Source: Geotrypetes seraphini (Eukaryota > Chordata > Amphibia > Gymnophiona > Dermophiidae). From it: DNA of 64,000 nt. The position numbers and the translations under genes are program-made. The notes beneath the pieces are model-generated. The model ran no database searches, was not told the DNA's origin, and saw only the letters and a program-made list of their open reading frames with translations. Below are positions 22,700 to 34,896 of this stretch, piece after piece (position 1 is the first letter of the stretch; the number at the start of each line of letters is the position of its first letter). The stretch is from assembly GCF_902459505.1 (NCBI RefSeq), contig NC_047086.1, forward strand, positions 235,734,231 to 235,798,230. Reading direction: 5' to 3'.

Positions 22700-23828
22700 A
22701 AACATTTTCCCCTCTGTTAAACATATCGCAGAGTCACAGTCTCTGTGTTGAATTGTTGAAAAGATTCAAAAAAGGGTTTTTTTTTTCCTGAAACACAAAA
22801 CACACAGATTAAATAGACTTATTTCAAGGTCCTGTGGTACCAAATATGGCCACAGGAAAATTTAAACAGGCAGACACATTCTCTACATGGTAAAATTAGA
22901 CTGTCTTTTTCCTAACATCAGGGAATTATTCTCAATCCATATTCTTTATTAGGTTCCTATCCTGAAGAGCTTACTTGTAAAAAGTAAGCAAAATTTCAAT
23001 TCCGAATTCATCCACTTACATAAAAGTTTATTATAATTATTCTTTTCCGGTAACAAGGTTAACAAGCCTTTTGTTTCACGTTTATTTTAATTGTATAGGT
23101 ACTTAACCTCTACTTTTGTTAATCTTTTTATTTTAAACTTCCCAATTTAATTTTAAAATGCATTTAAATTTAATTACTCCCTAATCATACATTTCGGGCA
23201 ATGCACACTTTTAAACCATGCAGGGGCACAAAAATTCATATTCAAAACTAATTTGAACCCTGAGATACAAAGGCAAGGAAACTTTTTTCCTTAACATATT
23301 TCACAAACCTTTCTCCCACATTCCAATTCCAATATAACAATTCAGTGTTAAAACCCATCTAGCTGTTCAAACTTCTTTTATCCATTCACTTATGGCAAAA
23401 TCCACCTCATTTAATATCACCTCCTGATTCCTTCTGACCCTGCATTACCTTTCTTTCAACATTCTGATAACCTTTTTTTAAAATATAAAGAAACAAGGGA
23501 ATAATTCAGGCTACATTAACATATTTGTTTTTTTTTCTTGTTCTCGTACAGAACTTTCAGACAAACAGCTCCTAAACTACCAAAATACCTTAATTATTCT
23601 TACGCAAACTTTCTTTGTTTCTTGAACATCAAAAACAACAAGAACTTTTCCCCACGGCTGATCGGAATTCCAAACAGCATACATTTCCCTGTGTATGCTT
23701 GTAAAGTTTTCATTCTAAAAAATCCTCCTGCTGCTAACAAGGTAATTGCAAGTTACTACATTTGAAATCCACAATATGTTAATATTTAAGCACATTTTAA
23801 AGATCGATACCTATTTCTGAAAGATATC
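22700..23828. other. AT-rich interior of the retrovirus fossil, no recognised domain
   Basis: No pol motifs such as YxDD or integrase HHCC were seen in either strand. It lies between the gag-like and dUTPase-like parts. Confidence 0.5.
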
Positions 23829-24440
23829 TCAGCAGCTCAGACAAAGAAAATCTCCATACTGTGGAATTTCCCTCCTTCTCTTCTTTTTATACTTATATTG
23901 TGCCACTTTTACAGCTGCTCTTTCTGCTACATCCTGATAATGTTCCAGTTTATCCTTTAATAATTTACTATTACATTCCAGCACCAGACACCGTCCCTCT
24001 AATTCTAACCTACTCTGTTCTACTCTCCCTTTCTCATTAAGTGCCATCTGCAACCGCTTGTGCACCCCACGGTATGCAGAGGCCAACACCCAACTCCTTC
24101 GAGCTAGGGTAACTGCTTCACCTGTTTTCACAGGGATTGTTTCAAGTACTTGTACAACATTCTTTGGTTTAAGTGCCGTCTGCAACCGCTTGTGCACCCC
24201 ACGGTATGCAGAGGCCAACACCCAACTCCTTCGAGCCAGGGTAACTGCTTCACCTGTTTTCACAGGGATTGTTTCAAGTACTTGTACAACATTCTTTGGT
24301 TCACATTCCCTTAACTCCTTATCCCATGATTCCACCAATCCATGATTGGCCATTTCTGCCGCTATTATTTCATACGGGTCCCCGGTCCAGCCAGGTATCC
24401 CTGCAGGTTCTTTTTTAGATTTCTCCTTACGCCGGAACAT
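23829..24440 (-). other. gag-like open frame of the retrovirus fossil
   Basis: This 203-codon frame directly follows the primer site region. It starts MFRRKEKSKKEPAG, has a direct repeat of about 40 codons, and ends in a basic, coiled-coil-like segment. Position and composition suggest the start of gag; no domain is recognised with certainty. It is part of a fossil element. Confidence 0.5.
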
Positions 24441-24461
24441 TGTTCGGTCTTATTTAGGGAG

Positions 24462-24479
24462 ATCCTGCCGACTACGCCA
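24462..24479 (-). other. primer binding site, tRNA-Ser
   Basis: On the + strand the 18 bases atcctgccgactacgcca equal the 3' end of vertebrate tRNA-Ser (AGA/TGA type) including CCA, as I recall it. It sits five bases inside the 5' LTR. Confidence 0.8.
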
Positions 24480-24484
24480 ATTAA

Positions 24485-25159
24485 TGTACTGCTATTATTC
24501 TTAGGGTAAAGCTATATCCCACTTTCCCTTCCCCTTACCAGCTCTCTGACTGGGAAAATTAATAGCATACACAGATGACTGAAAGCATAATATAGGTTTA
24601 TTCATACAATTTTATAATAATGAAATCATGCAGTAAGGAATCAATAATTTGTTACCATATATTGCATCATCACTCCGGTATCGGGGGACCAGCGAAACAT
24701 CGGAGGCAGCGCATTCATCTCATATCAGCATCACACGGCTCGTCAGCAGTGGAGAAGTCCCGATTCCACTGAGTTCTGCCTGTCTTTTTATGCCCAGATT
24801 ATGGTCAGGAACCGGTTTGTATACGTGCTCCAATATGAGCATGTCACAAACAAGTTAGGCACTTTTTTGCTCAAATTATTATGGTCAGGATCCGGTTTGT
24901 CTATGTGTTCAAACATGAACATATCACAAACCATTTCCTGCTTTTCCCCCCTTCTCTTGATTAATTCATCCATATCCTGTTTTGACTAAATCTGGCTCGC
25001 CAGGTGCAAGTTATCTTTCTGAACTCTAGTTCCCCTTTTAAAAAAAGAAAGTTGTTATTTGGTATTAGGATCCTTTTAGTAGAAGATGGTTTCTTAAACA
25101 GCCATTGTTACTAAAAACAACTCTCATATCATATCCAGGTATATCCCATACGTATCACA
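24485..25159 (-). repeat. 5' LTR of the retrovirus fossil
   Basis: It starts TGTGATACG and ends GCAGTACA on the - strand (TG...CA). An AATAAA polyadenylation signal is visible in tgaataaacctatattatg. It pairs with 19620-20294. Confidence 0.93.
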
Positions 25160-25164
25160 CTTAG

Positions 25165-25698
25165 GCACATGGGCTGGGTTGGGGGTATGGTTCATAAGAA
25201 AACAGATGACTGGGAAAATAGTCTGTGTGTCTATAGTGCGAGTGGGGCAATTTGGGGTGTTTTCCTTGAAACTCACAACAGGTAGGAAGCTTTAGGGTAA
25301 TGCAAAGGGTTTCCTAAGTAGTGAAACATTTTTAACAAAATTGTTTGGGAACCAAAAAAATGCATATTAAAACATTGGTTGTTTAACTTTAATACTTTTA
25401 TCTATTTCTCTCAGATGGAGGGATAAAATTAAGAAAAAGGTCCTACTAGCAGCAACTTTGTTGTAAAGAGTAAAGAAGAACAGTTAATTGTTGCTGAATA
25501 GAGATTTAACTTATTAAGATTCAGTTCAAGACTGAGAAAGTGTAAAAATCAATTTAACTGCAGAGCTGTTTGAAAAGAACCTTAAAGGTTCCTGAGAATA
25601 TAACAGCTTCACTGGGGATGAAAGGGTAAAATATTCTCTCAGGGGTTAAAAATAGTAATGTTGCCTTGAGATTTTAAACAGGAAAAGGAAAGAAGTGT
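25165..25698. other. no supported feature
   Basis: After a short continuation of the interrupted GC-rich repeat, sequence to 25698 shows no gene or recognised repeat. Confidence 0.5.
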
Positions 25699-26364
25699 CT
25701 CTATAAAGGTGATGGGTCAAAAGCGCGCGAGGACAAAGGTGCGCCGACAATCGAGCGCAGACAACTGAGCGCAGGGCTTGATCGTGCCAAAGAAAACCCC
25801 TATTTTATAGGGCTCTGATGGGGTGTGTGTGTGGGGGAACCCCCCCCCCACTCTACTTAATAGGGATCGCGCTACCTCACGCTGCCATGTTGGGGGTGTG
25901 TGGGGGGTATAACCCCCCACATTATACTGAAAACTTAACTTTTTCCCTAAAAAACAGGGAAAAAGTTAAGTTTCCAGTATAATGAGGGGGGTTACAACCC
26001 CCCAAACCCCCCACAACGCCAGCGCAATCTCTATTAAGTAAAGTGTGTGTGTGTGTGGGGGGGGTTCCCAACCAACACCCCCCATCAGAGCCCTTTAAAA
26101 TATGGTTTTCTTCGGCGCGATTAAGTCCTGCGCAGTGGCGTACCAAGGGGGGGGGCGTGGGGGGCGGTCTGGAAACAGCCTGCAGCAAGATCGCGATGCC
26201 AGCGATCTTTGCCTGCTTCGGCTGTTTCCTCCGCCACGTCAGAGGAGGGGCGGGACCGCGGCGGAGGAAACAGCTGAAGCAAGCAAAGATCGCTGGAATC
26301 GCGCGATCTTGCTGCAGGCTGTTTCCCCAGGGAAATGAAGCGGGGAGGCAGGGGGAATGAGCAG

Positions 26365-27285
26365 TGCTTCGTGGTGGTGGTGGTGGGGCCGAGCGGTCCT
26401 TCGAGGTAGTGGGGGGAGGGGGCAGCAGGCCTTCAGGGTGGGGCGGGCAGGCAGACCTTGTGGAGGGGGGATACAGGCCTTCAAGGGGCACAGGCAGGCC
26501 TTCGGGGGGTGACAGGCCGTCGGGGGGGGGGGGGGTGACAGGCCGTCGGGGGGGGGGTGCAGGCCTTCGGGGGGGACAGGCCTTCAAGGGAGGGCACAGG
26601 CCTTCAAGGGGGGGACAGGCCTTCGAGGGGGGTGTAGGTCTTCGGGGGGTGCAGGCCTTTGGGGGGTGCAGGCCTTCAAGGGGGTGCAGGCCTTCAGGGG
26701 GGCAGGCCTTCGAGGGGGGTGTAAGCCTTTGGGGGGGTGCAGGACTTCGGGGGGGAAGGACCTTCAGGAAGGGGCAGGCCTTCAAGAGGAACAGGCAGGC
26801 AGGCCTTCAGGGGGGGCAGGCCTTCGAGGGGGGTGTAGGCCTTTGGGGGGGTGCAGGCCTTTGTGGGGGGTGCAGGCCTTTAAGGGGGGGGGAAAGGCCT
26901 TCAGGGGGGCAGGCCTTCAAGGGGAACAGGCAGGCAGGCCTTCAAGGGGGGGAACAGGCCTTCGAGGGGGGTGTAGGCCTTTGGGGGAATGCAGGCCTTC
27001 GGGGGGGTGCAGGCCTTCGGGGGGTGCAGACCTTCAAGGGGGGGGGACAGGCCTTCAGGGGGGCAGGCCTTCAAGGGGAACAGGCAGGCAGGCCTTCAAG
27101 GGGGGGGACAGGCCTTCGGGGGTGTGCAGGCCTTCAGGGGAGGGGGTGCAGACCTTCAAGGGGGGGCAGGCCTTCAAGGGGGGCAGGCAGGCAGGTCTTC
27201 AAGGGGGGATAGGCCTTCAGGGGTGGGATGCAGACCTTTAAGGGGGGGACAGGCCTTCAGGGGAGGGGGGACCCTGGTGTAGAAG
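26365..27285. repeat. G-rich minisatellite with 'aggccttc' unit
   Basis: Dozens of units of 15-25 bp, each containing caggccttcrrgggggg. It generates Gly/Pro-rich spurious frames. A shorter C-strand array is at 55250-55600 in the relative. Confidence 0.9.
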
Positions 27286-28859
27286 TACACGGAGGGAAGG
27301 GGGAGGGGTTCAAAGAGACGTGCATATGCCGGACTTTGGGTGGGAAGAAATAATGGGTCTGAAAATAGAGGAGAGAGAGAGAGGTGATGGACATGGGTTG
27401 TAGGGAGGGAAGGAACAGAAAGGTAGAGAAGTTGGACACAAGGGATGGTGTGGAGGGGGGGATAGAGATACTGATTAGGAGGGTAGTTGGGAAAAGAAAG
27501 GGAGAGATGGTGGACCCTGGGGTGGTGGGGAAGGAGGGAGTGCTGCTGGATGAAAGGGTAGTTAAGAAAAGGTGGGTCTGTGGAGGGAGACAAAAAAAGG
27601 AAAGATGCCAGACATCCGGGGGAGGGAAGGGAAACAGAAGGGGAGGACAGAGATGGCAGATGGATGGTTAGCACGGAGAAAGAAGGAGACCCTGGCAAGC
27701 AAGTTATCAGAAGACAACCAGAGCCTTGGACCAACAAGATTTGAAAAATAACCAGACAACAAAAAGGTAGAGAAACTAATTTTATTTTCTGTTTTGTGAT
27801 TACAATATGTCAGATTTGAAATGTGTATCTTGCCAGAGCTGGTGTTAGACCGCAAACGTGAGCTAGGATTTAGCAGAGAGAGGAAAAGTCCTTTTTGTTT
27901 CTTTATTTTATTTACACCACAGTGCCAGTGTGGTTAGGAGAAGCCAAAGGGGGATGAAAAAGCTATAAAATAAACCCACCAGGATGTTTGAAAAAAACAC
28001 CCAATTGGGCAGGAAAATCGAATCAATAAACCAATTCAATAGGCTGAATCGAATCGAAATTTTTTTTCCTGAATCTGGCAGCACTAGTTTGCGCTACTGT
28101 CTTAAGACTTTAGAATCTGGGACTGGGGAGAGATGGCATCCTCAGTACTTTACAATGCAAGTGAAATGAGAATTTGGTCAGATTTTTGAAGGGTCTGCAC
28201 TCTGCAGAAGAAAAATATTGTATAGGCCGGGACATGAGACAGCAGGAAATGGGAACTTTTCTTCCTTCTATTTTTGTGAATGGCAAGGCTGAGGATGTCA
28301 GAGAGTTCAGTTAAAATATGTGCTTTATAAGAAAATATAATAATGTGTTTTATAAAGTTTATAACATTGCTGGCCTACCCGGTGAGGTGTTCCTAGTGGT
28401 GGTGATGGCAGCGTGTCAATGTGTTGAAAGGAAGAGGTGATCTGGGAAATTCTGCTGAGCAAACTCCGGGCCTATTTCCACCCCCCAGTTAGTCCACTCC
28501 ACTCAACTGGTTCACACATTGAGTGAGTCTTTGGGTGTTGTTCCTGGGTAGTTGTTTTGGGATCTCTTCCAGTGGTTTGTCAGTATCTCCTTCTGGTCCA
28601 AGGAAGGAAACTTTGTTAACCTTAGCACTGACCTACAGAATATGTTTGTAACAGCGCTGCTTGTGTGGCAATAGTCTATGTAGTGATCGAAAGAAAAAAA
28701 CAGACCTTTGCACATTTTTGCACTATATGGTGGGTGTATGAGGAGATTCACATTTCCTGCACAGCTAAGTCCGTGTGAAGTTACCTTGTGCTGTATTTGA
28801 CATCTAGCAAAGTCTCTGTTTGGAAGGAAAGATCTCAGTTTAAAAATGAAGTGGCCAGA

Positions 28860-29105
28860 AGTTATGGTAAAAGCAGATAGCGTAGCTGGTTTTAAGAAAG
28901 GTTTGGACATATTCCTGGAGGAAAAGTCCATAGTCTGTTATTAAGACATTGGGGAAACATCTGCTTGCCCTGGATCGGTAGCATGGAATGTTGCTACTCT
29001 TTGGGTTTTGACCAGGTACTAGTGACCTGGATTGGCTTCCATGAGAATGAGTTACTGGGCATGATGGACCATTGGTCTGACCCAGTTAGGCTATTCTTAT
29101 GTTAT
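28860..29105 (-). repeat. 'ccagtatcctgt' family repeat within the hAT element
   Basis: On the - strand: gaacataagaatagcc, then tactagtacctggtc and gcatggaatg... in family order. The same insertion is present in the reversed relative (53410-53640), so it predates the split of the two hAT copies. Confidence 0.7.
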
Positions 29106-29239
29106 GTTCTCATCTGTAGGGGCCTTTGTTTTCACTTCTTATTTTAATGTATTTTTTTTCTGAGAACTTATCAATGTTTTTTTATAATGGGAACAAAAAT
29201 GGAAGAGAATTAATGTGTGTGGAATGGGGGGGGGGAACT

Positions 29240-29565
29240 AATTTCTTCAGCTAAATAATTCAATCCACCTCAACCAGACATAGGAGAACTCACGCACCAT
29301 TCACACACCCTCCAACCAAAAACGTCAAAAGAAAAAAACAGTTCGACAACCTCCCAGCCATTCGAGCTGCAACACTCGACCCCCAACTCTACAACCTATT
29401 GACCTCGACCACAAACTACAAAACCTTCAAAAAAGAAATAAAAACCCTTCTATTCAAAAAACACATAAAACCAACTAACACAATCAGAACTGTCCCAAGC
29501 ATCACCTGCAACTACTCCATATGTACTTCTGATGTCATGACAATTCAGACATAATTTATGTTATG
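29240..29565 (+). mobile_element. LINE 3' fragment with pentameric tail
   Basis: One frame reads AIRAATLDPQLYNLLTS and then KKEIKTLLFKKHIK, typical of the C-terminal end of L2/CR1-like ORF2, followed by a ttatgttatgttatg tail. It is absent from the relative at 53286-53400, so it inserted later in this copy. Confidence 0.6.
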
Positions 29566-30233
29566 TTATGGTATGTTTGGAATAATGGTTACATATATGA
29601 GGTTCAATAAAAGAAAATTTTCACTGCCTGTTTCTATTATGACCATTTATTCAGTTTCATGGTTATTACAAAAAATATTTTTTTACATGGTGGGGGTGTC
29701 AAAAAATTATGGGCCCCGGGTGCCACATACCCTAGGTACGCCACTGGTCCTGCGCTCAGTTGTCTGCGCTCGGTTGTCGGCGCGCCTTTGTCCTCGCGTG
29801 CTTTAGACTATGAACCCTCTATAAAAGTGTATGCAAGTGTGAGTGCCTGTATATGGGTTCCAGAGAAAGTGAAGTCAGCAGCACTGCAGAATTCCAAACC
29901 TCTCAGGAGTGAGAACAGGGAAGATATTGTTGTAGTATAGTCAGGATTTCTAGAAAAAGGAAATAATTATTTTTATTTTCTAAGCAAGAATCGCACAGTT
30001 TAGGCTTCCTGACTGTAAGGTTCATTACTCAGCGCACTCACTGAGGAAGATAGTGTTTTTACATTTATTTTAATTAAGATAAGGTGTAGGGTGAAGATTA
30101 TCAGAAGTGAAAGTCACCGCCACGAAGGAGAACTGAAGCAATTCAAGCAAGCAAGGAAACTTCAAAATTCAAGGTTTCTGGGTCTCATAGTTTAAAGAAC
30201 TCCTTACACAAAGTTAGGATATGCTGATATTTA

Positions 30234-30399
30234 GGACTCCTTTTACTAAGCTGCGTTAGGGCATTAACGCGCGGATTAGCGCACGCTAGACGCTAACGCC
30301 AGCATTGAGCTGGCGTTGGTTCTAGCCACGTAGCGCGGGGTTAGCGCGCGCTAATCTGCGTGCGCTAAAAACACTAGCACACCTTAGTAAAAGGAGCCC
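30234..30399. mobile_element. PIF/Harbinger-type MITE, 166 bp
   Basis: The ends GGACTCCTTTTACTAAG and the inverted GGGCTCCTTTTACTAAGG are flanked by TTA on both sides (30231-30233, 30400-30402). The interior is a self-complementary gcgctaatcc-type sequence. Confidence 0.85.
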
Positions 30400-30724
30400 T
30401 TAGTGAAATGTTTGGAGACACTTTAGAAATTAAGTTTACACTTTGCTAAGTGTTTCTGTTGGGAAAAAAAATAATATAGCTCAAATGGTTACAAGAGTTG
30501 GAAAGTAGAACTGTACAAAATTTCTCTGCTATTTTCGATTGTAACACTGGCCAGCAGGGGCCTCTTCTCAAAAAAAGTATTATAACTATTTATTGTATTT
30601 TTATATGAGTATCAACTTGTTCATATTTCCTTTAACTGGATTTACAAATGTAGTGCAATAAACTTCCCTTGCAGTTAAAATTAAGCACTGGTAATTTAGA
30701 CTGATTCTCATTAATCTCACACAA

Positions 30725-31140
30725 TTTTTTTTTGGTTTTATTTATAATATTTTAAATTTATCTTACAAGCATTTCACCACTTGATACAGATCAAGAAAAA
30801 AAAAAAATATATATATATACAATAACATACAAAGGAAAATATTAAACTCTTATTTAGCCTACAACATAATCATAAGAGATCGAGAAAAGAAATAAAACAT
30901 CCAAGCTTGGAGAGAAAATAAACTTACAATTAGAGCAATGGCAATAAACTACCTAACCTACAGCGTAGGTCTACCTAACCTACCTAACCAAGGTCAAGTA
31001 TCATCTGGCATGGTTACCAACTTTTCCTTTGACTCAACAAATTCTATCAATTGCTTAGGCTCAAAGAAAAAAAAATTCTTATTTAAATAAGATACATAAC
31101 ATTTTGCACACAATTTTTACAAAATGATTTAAATCTATCT
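30725..31140 (-). mobile_element. probable LINE 3' UTR fragment
   Basis: It begins with acaatttttttttggttttatttat and continues A-rich, in the style of the reverse-oriented L1/Tx1 3' regions elsewhere in the window. No coding remnant. Confidence 0.4.
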
Positions 31141-31388
31141 ATCTATCCAGGGGCAACTCAAAGCAATCTGCAGCCTGAGGTAAGGGATAAGCTGGTGCCC
31201 CCCCGCCCCCCCCCCCCGAGTATTCAAAATGGGGGTAGGATAAGGGCTGCCCTAACTATTAGGAAAGACTTCTTAAAATTTAGTAGCTTCAGTAACACAG
31301 TAAATGACAGCAGAGCCTCATGCACCACTCCGTTCAGGCCCAGGTCACCCATGTTTAAAGCAAAGCAATAGATCCTGCCAGACAAACT

Positions 31389-32560
31389 CAAAGAACCAGG
31401 GCTAGATGCACTAAAGATAGCGACTGGATCGCTATTGGCCAATTCTCCAGCAGAGATTGATGTGCTATCATGTTTGCATGCAAATATGACCGAACAATAG
31501 CTCAGTGAGCGATTGACACACGTGCAGAGGCCTAACAGCAGTGACTGGGGAAGCAGACTCCAGTCACTGCTGTTAGGGCTTCTTGTGTGTATGGTAAACA
31601 ATTTGTTCCATTTGGGAAAAAAAAGCCCCCCCTCTGTGCCATGACCCCCCCCACTCAAGCCAGGCACCCCTGAGCCACCACACCCCAAACCCAAACAAAA
31701 TGTCAGGAGGGATGCCCAATCCCTCTTGCCAGGCAAAACAGCCCTGCACCATGGCCTCCCTGAGCCTCCACTATTTGAACCCTGAAAAAATGGCAGGAAG
31801 GTTGCCCAATCCCTCCTGCCACACAGAATACCTCCGCACCATGGCCCCCCTGCACCAGATACCCCCAAGCCACTGTCACCTGAACCCCCCGAAAAAATGG
31901 CAGGAGGATTGCCCACTCCCTCGTGCCACAGGTCACCCCTCCCACACCTCAGAAACTCCCCCTGTACCTTTTTAAAAAGTTGGAAGTAAGAAGCCTGCTC
32001 TGAAGCTCCTGCTTTGGGCCCACCAGTCCTAAATGACAGGGAGGGGCTAAAGGCCCTGATTGGTTCAGATGCCTAAGGCCCCGCCAAAGGGATGGGACTA
32101 GGCATATGAGCCATTCAGGCCTTAGGCACCTCCCTCTGTATCCAGGATACTGAGGGAGGAGCCTAAAGCCCTGATTAATCAAGCCAATTGGTTAAGCCAA
32201 TCAGGGCCTTAGGCTTCTCCCTCAATATCCTGGATACAGAGGGAGGTACCTAAGGCCTGATTGATTCAGATGCCTAAGGCCCCAATCTGGACCTTTGGCC
32301 CCTCCCTGTGCATGGTGCAGAGGTGTTCTGTATGGCAGGAGGGATTAGTCATCCCTACTGCCAATTTTCTCTCATGCTGTAGTTTGTCGGGATCAGTGGT
32401 GGGGGACTTTTTTCATTTTTTTTATGGGACAGATATTTTGTATATCCTTACTGTCCGCCAATCTCATTTGCATGTGTGATTTTTTTGAGAATGACTTGTA
32501 TTTTTGAAATTGCTATAAAGATTCCTGTGATAGTGCCCCATTGGTTTTTAACATAGATTT
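31389..32560. mobile_element. DNA element with internal palindromes
   Basis: It starts gggctagatgcactaaagat. A perfect stem cctaacagcagtgactgg/ccagtcactgctgttagg lies at 31529-31575. The middle (31690-31990) repeats a ggcaggagggatgccc-type module, and 32100-32250 is an inverted repeat centred near 32180 (cctgattaatcaag). The right end is unclear. No transposase. Confidence 0.45.
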
Positions 32561-33254
32561 TTGATTCTCAGAGGAGCAGTACTTGATTCAGCACCTAGGC
32601 TATTTACCCTGCTAAGTCTCACCACCAATCTCTAAGATAAAAAAATAGTGGCAGAAGGTACAGGTAGTCACGGCAATTAGCAACAGGGATCAAGGTGCAG
32701 CGTAGCCCAACAGAGGTGTGGCCTGATAAGAGCTAGGGAAAAAATCCTCCCCAAAACAAACAAAACCAGTTTATGTCTTTAACAGAGCTTTTGGAGTTAA
32801 CTAAAACAGCAATCTAGCTTCTGCAGCTCATCTTCCGCTTTGGTCCTGCTCTGAATAGGAGGATCAAGACTCCCTGAGATCAGAAGAGACTTTTCCAGGC
32901 CTTCTCCAGGTGTGGACACTATACGTGTTAGAGGTAATCATGCATTTTCTATTTTTGCTCTAAACCTGAAGCTCTTCTACTGCTCAGTTACTGGATCCTT
33001 TAGAAAATGGGTTTATTTAGACACCAATAAAATTAAACTGGGCAGAATAGATAAATATCACACAACACCCATTTAATTCTATTTGCTTCTATTGAGGTAG
33101 AGGCAGTGGAGATAAAATACCTCACAATTCATTAGGGAACTTAAGATAACAGCCACAGATGAAAGCAAGTAAGCTCATTCTTCATCATAGGTCAGAGAAA
33201 ACACTCTAGGAAAAATAGAAAATATATGTTTTATTCTCTTACAAGGTATTGGCT

Positions 33255-33385
33255 AGGTGGGTTTTTTTTGTTGTGCGGATTTTGATTGATTATAAATGCA
33301 TATATGATTGATGTTGTTTGTGTAGATACTGTATTGCATTTTTGTTAGCTTTGGAAAATCAATAAAGATTTAAACAGAAAATATA
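33255..33385 (+). mobile_element. L1/Tx1-type LINE 3' end
   Basis: The sequence gattgattataaatgcata to aatcaataaagatttaaac matches the reverse of 55830-55925, the 3' end of the LINE there. Confidence 0.6.
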
Positions 33386-33469
33386 TGTTCCTCTCTCTAC
33401 AATAGACAATTGGATACCCCCTTTTGGGATTTTGAGATCACATTAGCATTAGAACATTACTAAGAGGGA

Positions 33470-33840
33470 CGGAACAAAATCTTTCACTAAGTGCATCAAA
33501 CCGAAATGTTGAGGATGGAGAAAGTGGGTTAATTTTTGGACCAGTCTGGGATGGTCAGGGGGGCTACTTTATTTTGGGATTCCTGGATATTTTTTTTTTA
33601 ATTGTCCTCTTCCCTGCTTAATCAAAAACCAGAAAGTATCAATTAATAAGAATACAATATTTATATGATATTTTTGATTGAAATATTTGAGGGTAGGGTG
33701 GGTGGGAAGGGAATACATTTATGTATTTAAAATGATAATAGAAAGAAATTCAAGTGATGTGTAAAAGTTTTAAATGATGTAATATTGTGCACTGGTTGTA
33801 AGATGAAAAAATGAATAAAGAATTTGGAGAAAGACCAGAA
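33470..33840 (+). mobile_element. L1/Tx1-type LINE 3' UTR fragment
   Basis: It has gggtagggtgggtggg and gatgtaatattgtgcactgg, and ends aatgaataaagaatttgg, like LINE 3' UTRs of the same type. Confidence 0.5.
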
Positions 33841-33844
33841 AATA

Positions 33845-34620
33845 TCATTGGCTTTTTTTTCAGCCTGGCCATTGTAAGGAAAATGTCTATACAAAATATT
33901 AAAGAAAAAGTATCTTATTGAAATTCCAAATGTTCTGTTTCAAATAGTCATATTCATGAAGGAATAGCAACAGTTCACTATTATAAAAATAGCAGAGAGA
34001 GAAAAAAGCTCTTTACAATCTCAGAGTGAACAAAGCACATCACTAGTTTAAAAAAAAGTCTCTGCCCATATCTGTTTATCAACTAGAACATATTACTTAT
34101 ATCCTTTATAATAGATAGCAGAACCTTATGAAAGTGTCAGTCTCAAGAAATAGCACTTAGCAGTCAGACTGAAAAAAAAAAAACCAACAACTGTCTTCTT
34201 ATCACAGGTCTATTCAAGGAGACCAGTGTGTTAAACTCCCAATAGAGAATTCCTGTTTTGCATTTCTGCTGCTTCTGGGGAAATGTACCTGTTCTGCTGT
34301 CCAAGCAGCTTCTAAAATCAACATAATGTGACACAGAGGCAGTTCTAAGATTTTAAAAAAGGAGGGGTGCAGATGATTTGGCACATCATCATCAACCTCT
34401 AGTCACTCCCATTAAGCCCCCCACCCCCACTCTTATTTTTTTCTTCTGCTGTACCTCTCTCCCTTCTGTGAGCCAGATGCTCTAAATTGGCATTAAAATC
34501 CTGTGGGTCACTGTGGTGCCAGTAAACTGTCCAATTTCAAAACGGCAACCAATGCTCTAAAAACATGCATGCAAATGAGGGTCCCAGAGGTTTGTAGATA
34601 TCAAATCTGATCAGTCATTG
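33845..34620. other. no supported feature
   Basis: AT-rich intergenic sequence. The end (34490-34620) resembles the border of the element at 31389-32560 but is not resolved. Confidence 0.4.
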
Positions 34621-34731
34621 GAGAAAGCGACTGATACAAGCGTAGAGCTGGCAGGGGGAAGCCCTGAAGCAGCCTTCTCCTGCTCAGCTTTTCAGAGCAG
34701 GAAGAGTAGTTTTTATTCTTTTTATAATGGG

Positions 34732-34776
34732 CACAGATGTTGTGTGTGTATTACACACACACAACATCTGTGTCCA
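34732..34776. repeat. perfect hairpin
   Basis: acagatgttgtgtgtgta pairs with tacacacacacaacatctgt with minimal loop (tt). Confidence 0.85.
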
Positions 34777-34896
34777 ATAATAAAAAAAAATCATGCCAGA
34801 ACCTCTCCCCACTCCGATGATGGTTCCTTCCTCCATCCCCACCCCACCCGGAACTTAAAAAAAGAATCCGCAGGAGAAATGCCACTCCCTCCTGCC

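Larger units (their letters stand above)
19615..25164 (-). mobile_element. endogenous retrovirus fossil (class III/ERV-L-like guess), - strand
   Basis: This is a proviral copy with two 675-bp LTRs (19620-20294 and 24485-25159) and a 5-bp target duplication cttag on both sides. It reads leftwards: 5' LTR, tRNA-Ser primer site, a gag-like open frame, a dUTPase-like remnant, an env open frame and the 3' LTR. I recognise no reverse transcriptase region, so the element is not whole. The LTRs differ at about four or five positions (roughly 0.6-0.7%), so the insertion is young on a genomic scale. The serine primer site and a dUTPase-like remnant before env suggest an ERV-L/spuma-like relation, which is inference. 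Confidence 0.9.
26133..29746. mobile_element. non-autonomous hAT element, 3.6 kb
   Basis: The inverted ends CAGTGGCGTACCAAGG and CAGTGGCGTACCTAGGGTATG are flanked by a perfect 8-bp duplication gtcctgcg (26125-26132, 29747-29754). The interior holds a hairpin (about 26170-26335), a G-rich minisatellite (26365-27285), purine-rich sequence, and nested older repeats. No transposase frame is found. A reversed, split relative lies at 45569-45765 plus 53286-55812. Confidence 0.85.
25708..29816. mobile_element. palindromic Mutator-like MITE split by a hAT element
   Basis: The outer ends (GGTGATGGGTCAAAAGCGCG and the complement of gctttagactatgaacc) are inverted repeats, followed inward by gcgaggacaaagg. 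They are flanked by a 9-bp direct repeat ctctataaa (25699-25707, 29817-29825), the length expected for Mutator-type elements. Removing the hAT insert leaves about 487 bp that fold on an axis near 25951 (ccctaaaaaacaggg). Noncoding. Confidence 0.75.

Noticed and set aside
25922-26785. 287-codon proline-rich frame
   Set aside because: Spans the border of two nested transposons and the aggccttc minisatellite.
26365-27285. Regular short repeats that might be a CRISPR array
   Set aside because: Units vary in length and run together without unique spacers, and the context is a vertebrate hAT element; it is a minisatellite.
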